Shown: piece after piece, positions 45,656-53,831 of the stretch
Layout of the letters: each line of letters opens with the position of its first letter
Numbering within the stretch: the stretch's first letter is position 1
DNA from: Anatilimnocola floriformis
GTDB lineage: Bacteria > Planctomycetota > Planctomycetia > Pirellulales > Pirellulaceae
DNA: 64,000 nucleotides
NCBI RefSeq assembly: GCF_024256385.1
Contig: NZ_JAMLFW010000001.1
Span: forward strand, 1,736,001 to 1,800,000
Direction: 5' to 3'
Notes under the pieces: generated by a model
The model's input: the letters and a program-made list of their open reading frames with translations, nothing else
Told to the model about the DNA's origin: nothing
Databases searched by the model: none
Position numbers and translations under genes: made by a program

Positions 45656-46387
45656 ATGAAAACGCATCCCGCAAGCACGAGAAACGGTCTGACACTGCTC
45701 GAAATGATGGTGGTGCTGGTCATTTTGCTCGCTCTGAGCACGTTGATAATTCCTGTGATCAGTTGGATCGGCCAACGCTCGCAACTCGTGGCCACTCGCG
45801 AGACGTGCAATCGGCTCCGCGAGGTCCTGGTGAATCAATACATGCCCGACATGGGCGAGTTGCCCCGGCCGCGGGCTGCCCTGACGACCGGTATGTCGGC
45901 CACGCGGCAACGGGGGCCGCAGTTGGTTTATTTGTTCGTCAATCCCGATACGCACGAAGATGGCGATACGACCAACGACTTTCTCACGCCCACGAACATG
46001 CTGAGTGGGCGTCGCTGGCAGGGTCCGTATCCGCTCCACTCTGGTTCAGAGTATTTCGTCACCGATACCGATACCTCGCTGACAACGGGCACTAACTTTA
46101 CGAATCGCTACGGCGTTGGTGACGCGACGACATGCATTGGTGATCCCACGATCATCGACGCCTGGGGCAACCCCATCGTCATTCAAGAGCCCGACTTTAA
46201 CAGCAACAACATCACGGACGAAATCGATCGTCAGCACACGCGCTTGGTTTCGGCCGGCCGCAACGGCATTATCGACACGCCGCCCGATGTGTTGATGCCA
46301 ACGGTGGCGCAGCGCGTGGACGACGTGGTGGTGTTTCTCTTTCGTCACGATGAATTCGGCGACGCTCATCTGAACATGCAGCCGTAG
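45656..46387 (+). CDS. GspG-like minor prepilin (pilin 2)
   Basis: A 243-residue prepilin with leader MKTHPASTRNG and cleavage G/LTLLE (Glu5), then MMVVLVILLALSTLIIPVIS. The C-terminal domain has blocks shared with pilins 3 and 4: LVYLFVNPDT, RRWQGPYPL, DAWGNPIVIQ and VSAGRNGIIDTPPDVL. DxWGNP and the 'SxGxxG' block are hallmarks of type II secretion GspG pseudopilins. It begins 31 bases after the terminator of pilin 1 and is probably the first gene transcribed by read-through. Confidence 0.9.
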   Translation: MKTHPASTRNGLTLLEMMVVLVILLALSTLIIPVISWIGQRSQLVATRETCNRLREVLVNQYMPDMGELPRPRAALTTGMSATRQRGPQLVYLFVNPDTHEDGDTTNDFLTPTNMLSGRRWQGPYPLHSGSEYFVTDTDTSLTTGTNFTNRYGVGDATTCIGDPTIIDAWGNPIVIQEPDFNSNNITDEIDRQHTRLVSAGRNGIIDTPPDVLMPTVAQRVDDVVVFLFRHDEFGDAHLNMQP

Positions 46388-46438
46388 TTGCCAGATCTCC
46401 ATTTCACGCTCTTTCGAGAATCAGGTTCACGCGACCAC

Positions 46439-47092
46439 ATGTGCATCGTGCCGCAACGCTCGAAACACTTCACCGGCTTGACGCTGTTTGAAATGGTCGT
46501 CGTTTTGACCATTTTGATGGCGCTGTCGGCGATTGTGGTTCCCGCGCTCTCGCGACGAATGGGTGACGCAAGGTTGACGGTTACGCAGCACAGCCTGCAA
46601 TCGGTTCGCGATGCCGTCGCGAACGGTTATTACCAGGATCAATTCGAGCGTTTGCCGCTGACCCTGGATGCCAGCCGAGTGTTTCATCCGCAGTTGGTTT
46701 ATTTGTTCGTGAATCCCAGTACCTACGGCTCGGTTGCCATTGGTGGCGGCTTGCCGACGCTTGGATTTGATCCGTTTACCAAGCGTGGTTGGAATGGCCC
46801 CTACCTGCAGGCCGGAGTGGGAACGCCGAAATATGCGGTTGATACGTCGCGCGGTTTCACGCGGTTGTACGGCGAAGATGGCGATGCCACGGCCGTCGAT
46901 GGCTGGGGTCAGCCGATCGTGCTGCAGCAACCGATTTCGTTGACGGATGCGAGCTACTCGACTGATCTGCGAGTGACTCGCGTCGTCTCGGCAGGACCAA
47001 ACGGCGTGCTCGAAACGCCGCCGGACGTGCTGTATCCCTCGGCAGCGCAAATTGGCGATGATGTCATTTTGCTGGTCGGAGCCAGCTTATGA
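46439..47092 (+). CDS. GspG-like minor prepilin (pilin 3)
   Basis: A 217-residue prepilin with leader MCIVPQRSKHFTG and cleavage G/LTLFE (Glu5), then MVVVLTILMALSAIVVPALS. It shares LVYLFVNPST, GWNGPYLQ, DGWGQPIVLQ and VSAGPNGVLETPPDVL with pilin 2, so the two are clear paralogues. The ATG at 46439 is chosen because it leaves a short leader; an upstream TTG in frame would give a long one. Its stop overlaps the start of pilin 4 by four bases (ATGA). Confidence 0.88.
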   Translation: MCIVPQRSKHFTGLTLFEMVVVLTILMALSAIVVPALSRRMGDARLTVTQHSLQSVRDAVANGYYQDQFERLPLTLDASRVFHPQLVYLFVNPSTYGSVAIGGGLPTLGFDPFTKRGWNGPYLQAGVGTPKYAVDTSRGFTRLYGEDGDATAVDGWGQPIVLQQPISLTDASYSTDLRVTRVVSAGPNGVLETPPDVLYPSAAQIGDDVILLVGASL

Positions 47093-48087
47093 ATCAGCGC
47101 AATAACCTCGGCGCCATTCAGCGAGTCGGTCTGTCGCTGATGGAACTAGTTGTGGTGCTGGCGATCCTGGCTGCCATGGCGACGGCTGCCACGGTGGCCA
47201 CTGACAAGTTTCTAGCGCAACGACGCTTCGAAAAAACACAAACCGGATTGGACGCCTTACGTCTGGCTGTGCTGGGCCGTCACGAAACCGCGACGGAGCA
47301 AGCACCGAGCGTCACCGAGGGCTTTGTGGCTGACCTGGGCCGCCTACCGATGGCCATCGGTGATGATCCTGCGTTGCAAGGCGCAGAACTCTGGTTGAAT
47401 CCGAACAATTTGCAGGCTTACGGTCTGAAGCAGTCGACGCTTGATTCGGAAGTGTGGCTGGCCTGCGGTTGGCGAGGTCCTTATTTGCGGCAGCCGACCG
47501 GCGCGGTGCGCTACAACGATGGTTGGGGCCGTCCGTTTCGGATGCTTTCGCTCGATTCCGGTGGTGCCGTCGTTCCAGCCGCAGCGGGGCAGCCGATCAC
47601 CGGTGTGGCCAGCTTCGGCGCCGACGGCACTTTGGGCGCTGCGCCCACGAACACTGCTGCCTGGAATCAGGATATGAGCGTGCTATTTCACGATCCCATG
47701 ACTCCCGCCGCGCAGCATTCGAGCGTCAGCATTCAAGTCACCGTTTGGCAACGCGATGGCTACGGCGAATTGCAAGTTCCGGTCGATCCGACCAATGCCA
47801 CGGCGGCCACTTCGGTAGAGGTGCGTCTCTTTGGCCCCGACGGCCTGGGTGGCCTGGGAGTGATGCAGCAGGTTCGCACTGGTCCTTTCACGACCGAACC
47901 GCCGCGCGTGGCATTCACGAATGTGCCGATCGGCCCCAAAGTGTTGCGGGCTTATTGGACAGAAACCGCGGGCCTGCGCAAGACGGTGCCGATGCCGATT
48001 GAATTGACCCGCACTGGCAAAACCGAATGGTCGCTGATCCTGCCTGCGACGATCAGTGTGCCGGCCACACCACCGAGCACACCTTAA
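47089..48087 (+). CDS. GspG-like minor prepilin (pilin 4, long)
   Basis: A 332-residue prepilin with leader MNQRNNLGAIQRVG and cleavage G/LSLMELVVVL (Glu5). The first domain has the shared blocks in diverged form: AELWLNPNNLQ, GWRGPYLRQ, DGWGRPFRML and ASFGADGTLG. An extra C-terminal domain of about 120 residues (VSIQVTVWQRDGYGELQVPV and onwards) looks Ig or carboxypeptidase-regulatory-like (VRLFGPDG, VAFTNVPIGPKVLRAYW) and would be exposed on the filament. A tip or adhesive role is inference. The start overlaps the preceding gene by four bases. Confidence 0.87.
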   Translation: MNQRNNLGAIQRVGLSLMELVVVLAILAAMATAATVATDKFLAQRRFEKTQTGLDALRLAVLGRHETATEQAPSVTEGFVADLGRLPMAIGDDPALQGAELWLNPNNLQAYGLKQSTLDSEVWLACGWRGPYLRQPTGAVRYNDGWGRPFRMLSLDSGGAVVPAAAGQPITGVASFGADGTLGAAPTNTAAWNQDMSVLFHDPMTPAAQHSSVSIQVTVWQRDGYGELQVPVDPTNATAATSVEVRLFGPDGLGGLGVMQQVRTGPFTTEPPRVAFTNVPIGPKVLRAYWTETAGLRKTVPMPIELTRTGKTEWSLILPATISVPATPPSTP

Positions 48088-48128
48088 CTCTGCGGCGCGA
48101 ACTCGCGTTGCAGGAAAGCTGATTTTTC

Positions 48129-49529
48129 ATGTTTGGATCGAGCGAAAACCTGGTGATCGTAACTGGCTCGCACGTGGCAATCGCCACGACGCGGGGCAGA
48201 GCGGTTCGCTCGTTCGCGTCCCAACAGCGCGAACCGAATGCCGACGTCGTCATGGCGGTGGAAGCTGCGCTGTCGCTGGCTCCCTCGCGGTTGGGCAAGA
48301 TTTGGCTGCTCGTGACCGATGTCTGGAGCCAGCCGATCACCATTGCCGCCGATGTGGCGCGGCGGATTCCGGCGGGCCGCCTGGCTCAGTTTGTGTGCTT
48401 TGAGGTAGAGCCGCTCTCGGGCATTGCGCCGCCGCAGGGTGCTGCCGGCGTGGTGTCGCTCCCCACCACGGGTCGCGATCCCTCGTTCTGGGTCACTGAA
48501 ATCGATCGAACGCTGCTCGAGCAACTCTCGAGTCTGATCGAATCGCGCGGCGGCAAGCTCGCTGGCTTGCTGCATCCCGCTGGTGCTCCGCAGCCGATCC
48601 TGCAACCGACGCAGGGTCAGCGGCAATGGCAGCGCATCGAGCTGTGGCCCGACGCGGTCGTGTGCTTGGCCGGCACGATTGGTCGCGCCGCATCGCGGCG
48701 AGTATTTTCACTCAACGAGCTCGATTGGGAACGGGACGCTGGAACTTGGTTTGGCGTGCAATTGGCCGCGCACTCGCGCGGCGATGCCGCCTCAGAACCG
48801 TCACTAGAAGTTTTGACCGCGGGCTTCGGCCAACTGCCGACAATCGCCCAAGGACCACGCGCCACGGTCGTCTCGCTCGACGACGCAGCGCAACTGCAGG
48901 CTTGGGCGGGGGCGTGGGCAGGGCAACTGACCGTCAAAGATGTCGTCCCCATTGTCACGTTGCCCAAGCCGCCGATGTCGGCGCGCTCGAAAACCTTCGC
49001 CACCGCTGGGCTCGCCGCTGCCCTGCTGGCGATCTGTGTTTCACATTATCAATTTGCAAGCCAATCGAATCGCCAGACCGTCAGCAAAGCGCAAACCGAA
49101 ACGGACCTCCTGACCGAGCGTCAAACTCGCATGCAAGAGACCGTGAAAGAGGTCAACGAATTGCGAGCGGACCAGGCGAAGTTGCAAGCGTCGCAGGCCA
49201 AGCTGGTCGAAGAGGTGGCGCTCTTCAAGGCAGCGACGGCTGATCAAAAGAAGCGGATTCCTGAGTTGCTGAAGACGCTGGCCGAGGCGTGTTCGGAACA
49301 AGTGCTCGTCCACAAGATTGAGTCGGATGGTCGAAACATTCGCGTTCGCGGGCGTTGTGTCGCCGGACAGCAAGCCGATCAATTGGCCGAAGCGATCGCC
49401 CGCAAATTCGCCCCCTACGGTTTGGCGGTATCTCTGCCCGACAAACAAGCGCTGAAAGCCCAATCGGACGGCGGTCCGCACGAATTCACATTTATCATTT
49501 CCGAAGCGCCCGCGAGAAATGCTCCCTAA
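48129..49529 (+). CDS. GspL/PilM-PilN-like inner-membrane assembly protein
   Basis: A 466-residue protein. The N-terminal 280 residues are cytoplasmic with no classical actin-type motif I can confirm. One membrane helix lies at about 297-315 (TFATAGLAAALLAICVSHYQ), followed by a Gln/Glu/Lys-rich coiled coil (about 320-375) and a small C-terminal ferredoxin-like domain (IPELLKTLAEACSEQVLVHK, IRVRGRCVAGQQADQL), which is the PilN/GspL periplasmic pattern. It lies between the prepilins and a PilO-like gene, the normal place for PilM-PilN or GspL. It probably recruits the ATPase to the inner-membrane platform. Sequence resemblance is by layout rather than signature, so the name is provisional. Confidence 0.7.
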   Translation: MFGSSENLVIVTGSHVAIATTRGRAVRSFASQQREPNADVVMAVEAALSLAPSRLGKIWLLVTDVWSQPITIAADVARRIPAGRLAQFVCFEVEPLSGIAPPQGAAGVVSLPTTGRDPSFWVTEIDRTLLEQLSSLIESRGGKLAGLLHPAGAPQPILQPTQGQRQWQRIELWPDAVVCLAGTIGRAASRRVFSLNELDWERDAGTWFGVQLAAHSRGDAASEPSLEVLTAGFGQLPTIAQGPRATVVSLDDAAQLQAWAGAWAGQLTVKDVVPIVTLPKPPMSARSKTFATAGLAAALLAICVSHYQFASQSNRQTVSKAQTETDLLTERQTRMQETVKEVNELRADQAKLQASQAKLVEEVALFKAATADQKKRIPELLKTLAEACSEQVLVHKIESDGRNIRVRGRCVAGQQADQLAEAIARKFAPYGLAVSLPDKQALKAQSDGGPHEFTFIISEAPARNAP

Positions 49530-49563
49530 CCGCCTGTGGCGGACACTCGCGAGCAAGCTCGCG
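49530..49563 (+). promoter_or_regulatory. Twin hairpins before the PilO-like gene
   Basis: CCGCC-tgt-GGCGG (49530-49542) and CGCGAG-caag-CTCGCG (49548-49563) fill the gap between two genes. The second ends one base before the GGAAAGG ribosome site (49565-49571). No T tract follows, so they may modulate translation or mRNA stability. Confidence 0.4.
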
Positions 49564-49577
49564 CGGAAAGGTTCCTC

Positions 49578-50387
49578 ATGTCTGATCCAACTCGCAAAAC
49601 CGGCTCCAGTGATTGGTCGCTAATTCTGCCCGGCCTCTTGGTGGGCGTGACCTATGGTGTTTGGGCGTTGATCTGGCCACCTTACCACGCGCAGCTGAAG
49701 GAAGCGCAAACCAAGCTGCAGGTGGCCCGCGCTGGCCAGGTGAGCGACGCATTGCTTGAGCAAAAGCAACAAGAGAAGCTACAATTGCAGAAGCAAATCG
49801 CCGACCTGCGCAAAGCAATCAACACCAGCCGCGAGAAGGCCGAGTTTTTGAGCGGCAAGGAGGAAAACCGCATCGGGAAGATCTCGCTCTTGCAAGATGT
49901 GCGCGACCGATTCGAGGAGCACGGCTTGGTAGTGACCGTCGACAAACCGCGTGAGAGCCAGCAGGTCGATTTGACCGAGACCTTTCGCCGGGCTCAGTCG
50001 AGATTTCTGACCACGATTGCCGAAACCGCCCGTGCCACCAAACCACCAGAGCCGGTAGTCATCAATCCGCAGATGTTTCCTGACGGCATTCCGCCGGAGT
50101 TGCGGGCCGGCGGAACGATTGCGGCTGCCCCTGTCGCGCCAGTCGTTGCTCCGCCTGTCGAGCTGCGTGAGCTTGAGGTGTGGGGCAGCTACAACGATAT
50201 GCAAGCCGCCCTCGCCAAGATCTCGCAGGAGTGCGGCGAATCGATGATCGTCACGGTCAGTTTCGAACGGCATGTGACCGGCAAAGATAGGGTGCATCTG
50301 CAGTGGCAAGTGCTTTGCAACCTGCGCCCCGCCGTCGATGCCCCCGAAAAATTCGATCCCAACAATCTCGCCGCCAACGCACCTTAG
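49578..50387 (+). CDS. PilO/GspM-like inner-membrane assembly protein
   Basis: A 269-residue protein with one N-terminal membrane helix (SLILPGLLVGVTYGVWALI, about 14-32), a long coiled coil (about 36-110, rich in Gln, Lys and Glu), a Pro-rich linker and a C-terminal domain (VELRELEVWGSYNDMQAALA) resembling the PilO ferredoxin-like fold, with a 'V.GSY..M..FL..I' type start. It is expected to pair with the PilN/GspL-like protein encoded just before. The ATG at 49578 has GGAAAGG upstream; the upstream in-frame start would add unlikely residues. Confidence 0.75.
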   Translation: MSDPTRKTGSSDWSLILPGLLVGVTYGVWALIWPPYHAQLKEAQTKLQVARAGQVSDALLEQKQQEKLQLQKQIADLRKAINTSREKAEFLSGKEENRIGKISLLQDVRDRFEEHGLVVTVDKPRESQQVDLTETFRRAQSRFLTTIAETARATKPPEPVVINPQMFPDGIPPELRAGGTIAAAPVAPVVAPPVELRELEVWGSYNDMQAALAKISQECGESMIVTVSFERHVTGKDRVHLQWQVLCNLRPAVDAPEKFDPNNLAANAP

Positions 50388-50408
50388 TTATCCGGTTTTT
50401 TCAGTCGC

Positions 50409-51620
50409 ATGCCACGTTTCGTTTTTGCAGCTCACGACCGCGGAGGACGCACCCAAACCGGCGTGCTCGAACTGCCGTCGTACGATGCTGCGGTCGATAT
50501 GCTGCGGCAACGGCAATGGATTGTGCTCGACATGCAAATCGAGCAAGAGGCCACGGTGGGCGCCGGCTTTTCGTTGGAAAAAGTCTGGCAGTTGTTTCCC
50601 GTTCGCCTGGGCGACATCGAACTGAGTTTGCGGCAACTCGCGGTGATGCTGCGCAGCGGTCTCACCCTGCTCGAATCGCTTCGGCTGTTGACGGAGAACT
50701 CGAATCGCGCGTCGATGCGTCTCACCTGGACGAAAGTCGCCGATGAAATTCTGAACGGCGAGTCGCTCGGCAATGCCATGACGAAGCATGCCTGCTTTCC
50801 TGCCGCGGTGGTGCAACTGACGCGCGTGGGTGAGCAGACCGGCGAACTCGATGTCGTCTTGACCCGCTCGGCAGAATCGATCGAAGCGTGGCGGCGACTG
50901 CGTTCGCAGATTCTCACCGCGATGGCTTATCCGTTGCTGGTGTTCATCGCGGCTTGCGGCGTGTCGGCGTTCATGGTTTTCAACGTCATTCCCAAGTTGC
51001 AGACGTTTCTTACGTCGATGGGCAAGCAGTTGCCCGCGATCACGCAACTGCTCGTCGATATCACCACCTTTATCAACAATCACATCTGGTATGGCGTAGG
51101 CGGCGTGACGGTTTTAACCATCGTCACCGTTGCCGCACGGTTGTGGCCGACCAGTCGCGAGTTCACCGATCGAGTCCTCCTTTACGTGCCGGCGATTGGG
51201 CGAGTGTTTACCGTGGCGGGCACGGCGGCGCTGGCGCGGAACCTGGGAACACTGCTCCGCAGCGGTGTGACGGTGCTCGATTCCTTGCATTCGGTCGAGC
51301 AGTTGCTGGCCAATAAGCATCTGGCTCGCGTGATCAGTGAAGCACGCACCGAAGTGGTGCAAGGACGCACCCTCGCCGACGCTTTGCGCGGCCGCGGCGG
51401 CTTCACGCCCATGATTTGCAAGATGATCGCCATCGGCGAATCTTCAGGCCGCTTGGACGACGTGATGGATGAAGCGGCCCGCTATTACGAAGATGATCTG
51501 CGACGAGCGATCAGCACATTGGCAGCGCTCGTCGAACCGGCGATGTTGTTGATCGTCGGCGGTATCGTGGGATTTGTGTACATCGCGTTCTTCATGGCTA
51601 TGTTTGCCGCGGCCCGCTAA
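50409..51620 (+). CDS. pilC: PilC/GspF-type inner-membrane platform protein
   Basis: A 403-residue polytopic platform protein of the T2SSF family, normal length. Two repeated T2SSF domains are seen: about 70-190 (RQLAVMLRSGLTLLESLRLL, RVGEQTGELDVVL) and about 270-395 (ARNLGTLLRSGVTVLDSLHS, IAIGESSGRLDDVMDEAARYYE). Membrane helices lie near 170-195, 220-240 and 375-400. It works with the ATPases to assemble or retract the filament. It is the last gene of the plus-strand operon; the next gene is convergent, 15 bases away. Confidence 0.95.
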   Translation: MPRFVFAAHDRGGRTQTGVLELPSYDAAVDMLRQRQWIVLDMQIEQEATVGAGFSLEKVWQLFPVRLGDIELSLRQLAVMLRSGLTLLESLRLLTENSNRASMRLTWTKVADEILNGESLGNAMTKHACFPAAVVQLTRVGEQTGELDVVLTRSAESIEAWRRLRSQILTAMAYPLLVFIAACGVSAFMVFNVIPKLQTFLTSMGKQLPAITQLLVDITTFINNHIWYGVGGVTVLTIVTVAARLWPTSREFTDRVLLYVPAIGRVFTVAGTAALARNLGTLLRSGVTVLDSLHSVEQLLANKHLARVISEARTEVVQGRTLADALRGRGGFTPMICKMIAIGESSGRLDDVMDEAARYYEDDLRRAISTLAALVEPAMLLIVGGIVGFVYIAFFMAMFAAAR

Positions 51621-51635
51621 CCACTTCGCGCTTGG

Positions 51636-52184
51636 CTATTTTCGGATCGAGCGCGGGTTCTTCGCTTCGACCGGAATCGCCCCTTCAAACTCGTTCTCCT
51701 GGCCATGCGGACCACGATACCAGCCCTTGTAATCGCGGGCCGGTGGCGGCGGGAGCGGATAGATATAGTCCGGCTTCCAGCCGCGGAAATAATAGTTGCC
51801 GTAGTAACCGCGCGGATAATAGACCTTGTCCTGCATCTCGGCCGGGCCGGCGTACAGGCGAAAGAGCGCGTGGCGAGTTGCTCGATATAGTCCTACGCGC
51901 TGTTGGCCTTCAACCGGTTCTCCGCCCAGACCGTCGGCATATTCCACTGGCCCTGGCGATAAGATTGGCGCGGGACCGAGCGCTGGTTCAGGCGCGACAG
52001 GCCGAGGGAGCGGCGGAGCTGGCAGCAAGGGATCGGCTGGCGGCTCGGGCGGCACTTCGGCTTGGGCCGAGGCCGGCCGCAGCCCCGCATAATAGTCGAG
52101 TTGCTGAGCGACACACGTCGTCGCGAACAGGCCCGAGGCGGTCAAGACGCACGCAGCGAGAAACGAAAGGGGCAAGCGAGGCAT
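51636..52184 (-). CDS. Small secreted Pro/Tyr-rich protein of the pilus operon
   Basis: A 182-residue protein with a signal peptide (MPRLPLSFLAACVLTASGLF, cleavage near VAQQ). The first half of the mature part is proline-rich (PPEPPADPLLPAPPLPRPVA); the second half is rich in Tyr, Gly and Arg (YYPRGYYGNYYFRGWKPDYI). GGGAG eight bases upstream of the ATG at 52184 sets the start. It is the last gene in the minus-strand pilus operon, after a TPR lipoprotein. I know of no functional family; a structural role at the cell envelope is possible but not shown. Confidence 0.72.
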   Translation of the reverse strand: MPRLPLSFLAACVLTASGLFATTCVAQQLDYYAGLRPASAQAEVPPEPPADPLLPAPPLPRPVAPEPALGPAPILSPGPVEYADGLGGEPVEGQQRVGLYRATRHALFRLYAGPAEMQDKVYYPRGYYGNYYFRGWKPDYIYPLPPPPARDYKGWYRGPHGQENEFEGAIPVEAKNPRSIRK

Positions 52185-52232
52185 GGGCAAAACTCCCTGT
52201 GGCAGTTGGCAACGAAATCGGGCTGCGAAACC

Positions 52233-53777
52233 TTAGAACTGCAAGGTGCGTAGCTCTTGCTCGCAGGATGCCATCCGCTCTTTGTTCTTGGCGTGTTCAA
52301 AGTACTTCGATTGATTCCAATAGGTCTGGGCCAGTGCTTCCACGTCTTGCTGAGCGCGGAAGTGTCCTTGGGCTCGTTCCAGCCAGTTCATGCCGTTCTT
52401 TTCATCGCCGAGCATCAGATAGGCGAGTCCCAAATCGGCTTCAGCAGCGGCCCGGTTGGGCCACTGCACTTCGGGTTGCGCGGTCAAGCCGCGGCGCAGG
52501 AGTGACAGGCCTTGCTGGGTCATGCCTTCGTGCAATTTAAGCGAACCGAGCTCGGCGGCCGCAGCGAGCGAGACCGGCGAGTTGTCCTTGGCCCCGGCGA
52601 GTTGAATCAGCAGCGCTGTCGAAGTCGAGGTTTGACCGAGCGCGGTCAAAGCCTTGGCCTGCGTGAGGCGAGTCCAACCGGTGGCGGCTTCGACCGTGCC
52701 GAGCGCTTCGGCTCGCTTGAGCAGCAGCAGACCTTGCTGCGCTTCATGACGATTCAACCGCCATGTACCCAGGCATGCCGCGATGATGGCCGGCACCGAC
52801 GGCTTGTCGCTGCCATCGAGCTGCGCCTGCACGATGTTCATCGCCGGTTGCAGATCGAGCGGCACACTCGGCCCGCGATACAACTGCGTGAAATTCTGCA
52901 GCACTTGCGGCGGAAAATCGACGCCCACTGGCTGCAGATACACGGCGCGATCCCAGAGCGTGGGATCGATCAGCGGTTTGGGAAGCGTCAGCAGATTGCT
53001 GATGAGCGTCGTGGCGGCAGTCCAGGTTTGCACGGCTCCGCTATTGTCGCCCGACCGGCGCTGAGCTTCGCTGAGGAGCAACATGACATGCGCCGACTGA
53101 TGCGGTGCGGAGTCGCGAGCTTGCGCGGCCGCTTGTTGAAAGGCGGCGGCAGCTCCGGCGGGTTGATCGGCCAGCATGCAACTTACACCAGCGAGTTGAT
53201 AGGCTTCGATCATCAAATGGACCTGCCCGAGCGGCTGCGTGGCTCGCACCAGGTCGATCTGCATTGCTTCGGCAAATTGACCGTTACGCAGGCATAGCAT
53301 CACCCGCATCCGTGTTTCGCGATAGTTTTTCAAAGCATCGGGCCGAGCAGCCAGCGTTTGCATGCAGACTTGCCAGCTGTACGCCGAATTCGTCGCCGAG
53401 CAGCATTCGTCATACGCCTGTGCGAGCGAGCCTTGGCTCTTCAGATCGGCCGATTCCGCTGCGGCATCGCGCAGCGCATCGAGAGCCAGGTCTGGATGCC
53501 GCTGCACGTACAACCGTGCGGCACCGAAGCGGTTTTCCTTGATGAGTGCTTGGAAGCGATCGACGAATTGCCGCTTGGCGGCGATATCTTGCTCGGGCTG
53601 ACCGAGCGCGAGCGCGGGGCCATCGACGAGCACCTTTGTCGCCGTCGGCAGCGGCTTTTCGACCACGTGCGGTTTCTTCAGCGGATCGGACGTGGTCTTT
53701 TGTGGGAAGTAATGCGAGCAACCGGCGTGCAATGCGATTGCCGGGACGAGCAGGGCTAGGAAGTGAATCGTGCGCAT
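52233..53777 (-). CDS. TPR-repeat lipoprotein of the pilus operon
   Basis: A 514-residue protein with a lipoprotein-like signal (MRTIHFLALLVPAIALHAGC, Cys20; the lipobox LHAGC is slightly atypical). The rest is helical with several TPR-like units, for example AGVSCMLADQPAGAAAAFQQ, LLLKRAEALGTVEAATGWTR and AEADLGLAYLMLGDEKNGMN. TPR lipoproteins of this kind (PilF/PilW type) help the secretin assemble in the outer membrane. It follows the secretin gene by 54 bases, which supports a pilotin-like role. GGAG seven bases upstream of the ATG. Confidence 0.8.
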   Translation of the reverse strand: MRTIHFLALLVPAIALHAGCSHYFPQKTTSDPLKKPHVVEKPLPTATKVLVDGPALALGQPEQDIAAKRQFVDRFQALIKENRFGAARLYVQRHPDLALDALRDAAAESADLKSQGSLAQAYDECCSATNSAYSWQVCMQTLAARPDALKNYRETRMRVMLCLRNGQFAEAMQIDLVRATQPLGQVHLMIEAYQLAGVSCMLADQPAGAAAAFQQAAAQARDSAPHQSAHVMLLLSEAQRRSGDNSGAVQTWTAATTLISNLLTLPKPLIDPTLWDRAVYLQPVGVDFPPQVLQNFTQLYRGPSVPLDLQPAMNIVQAQLDGSDKPSVPAIIAACLGTWRLNRHEAQQGLLLLKRAEALGTVEAATGWTRLTQAKALTALGQTSTSTALLIQLAGAKDNSPVSLAAAAELGSLKLHEGMTQQGLSLLRRGLTAQPEVQWPNRAAAEADLGLAYLMLGDEKNGMNWLERAQGHFRAQQDVEALAQTYWNQSKYFEHAKNKERMASCEQELRTLQF

Positions 53778-53831
53778 CCGTGCGCTCCTTGAATTCGACT
53801 TTGATCGCGAGGGGGGATTAACAACGAGTGA

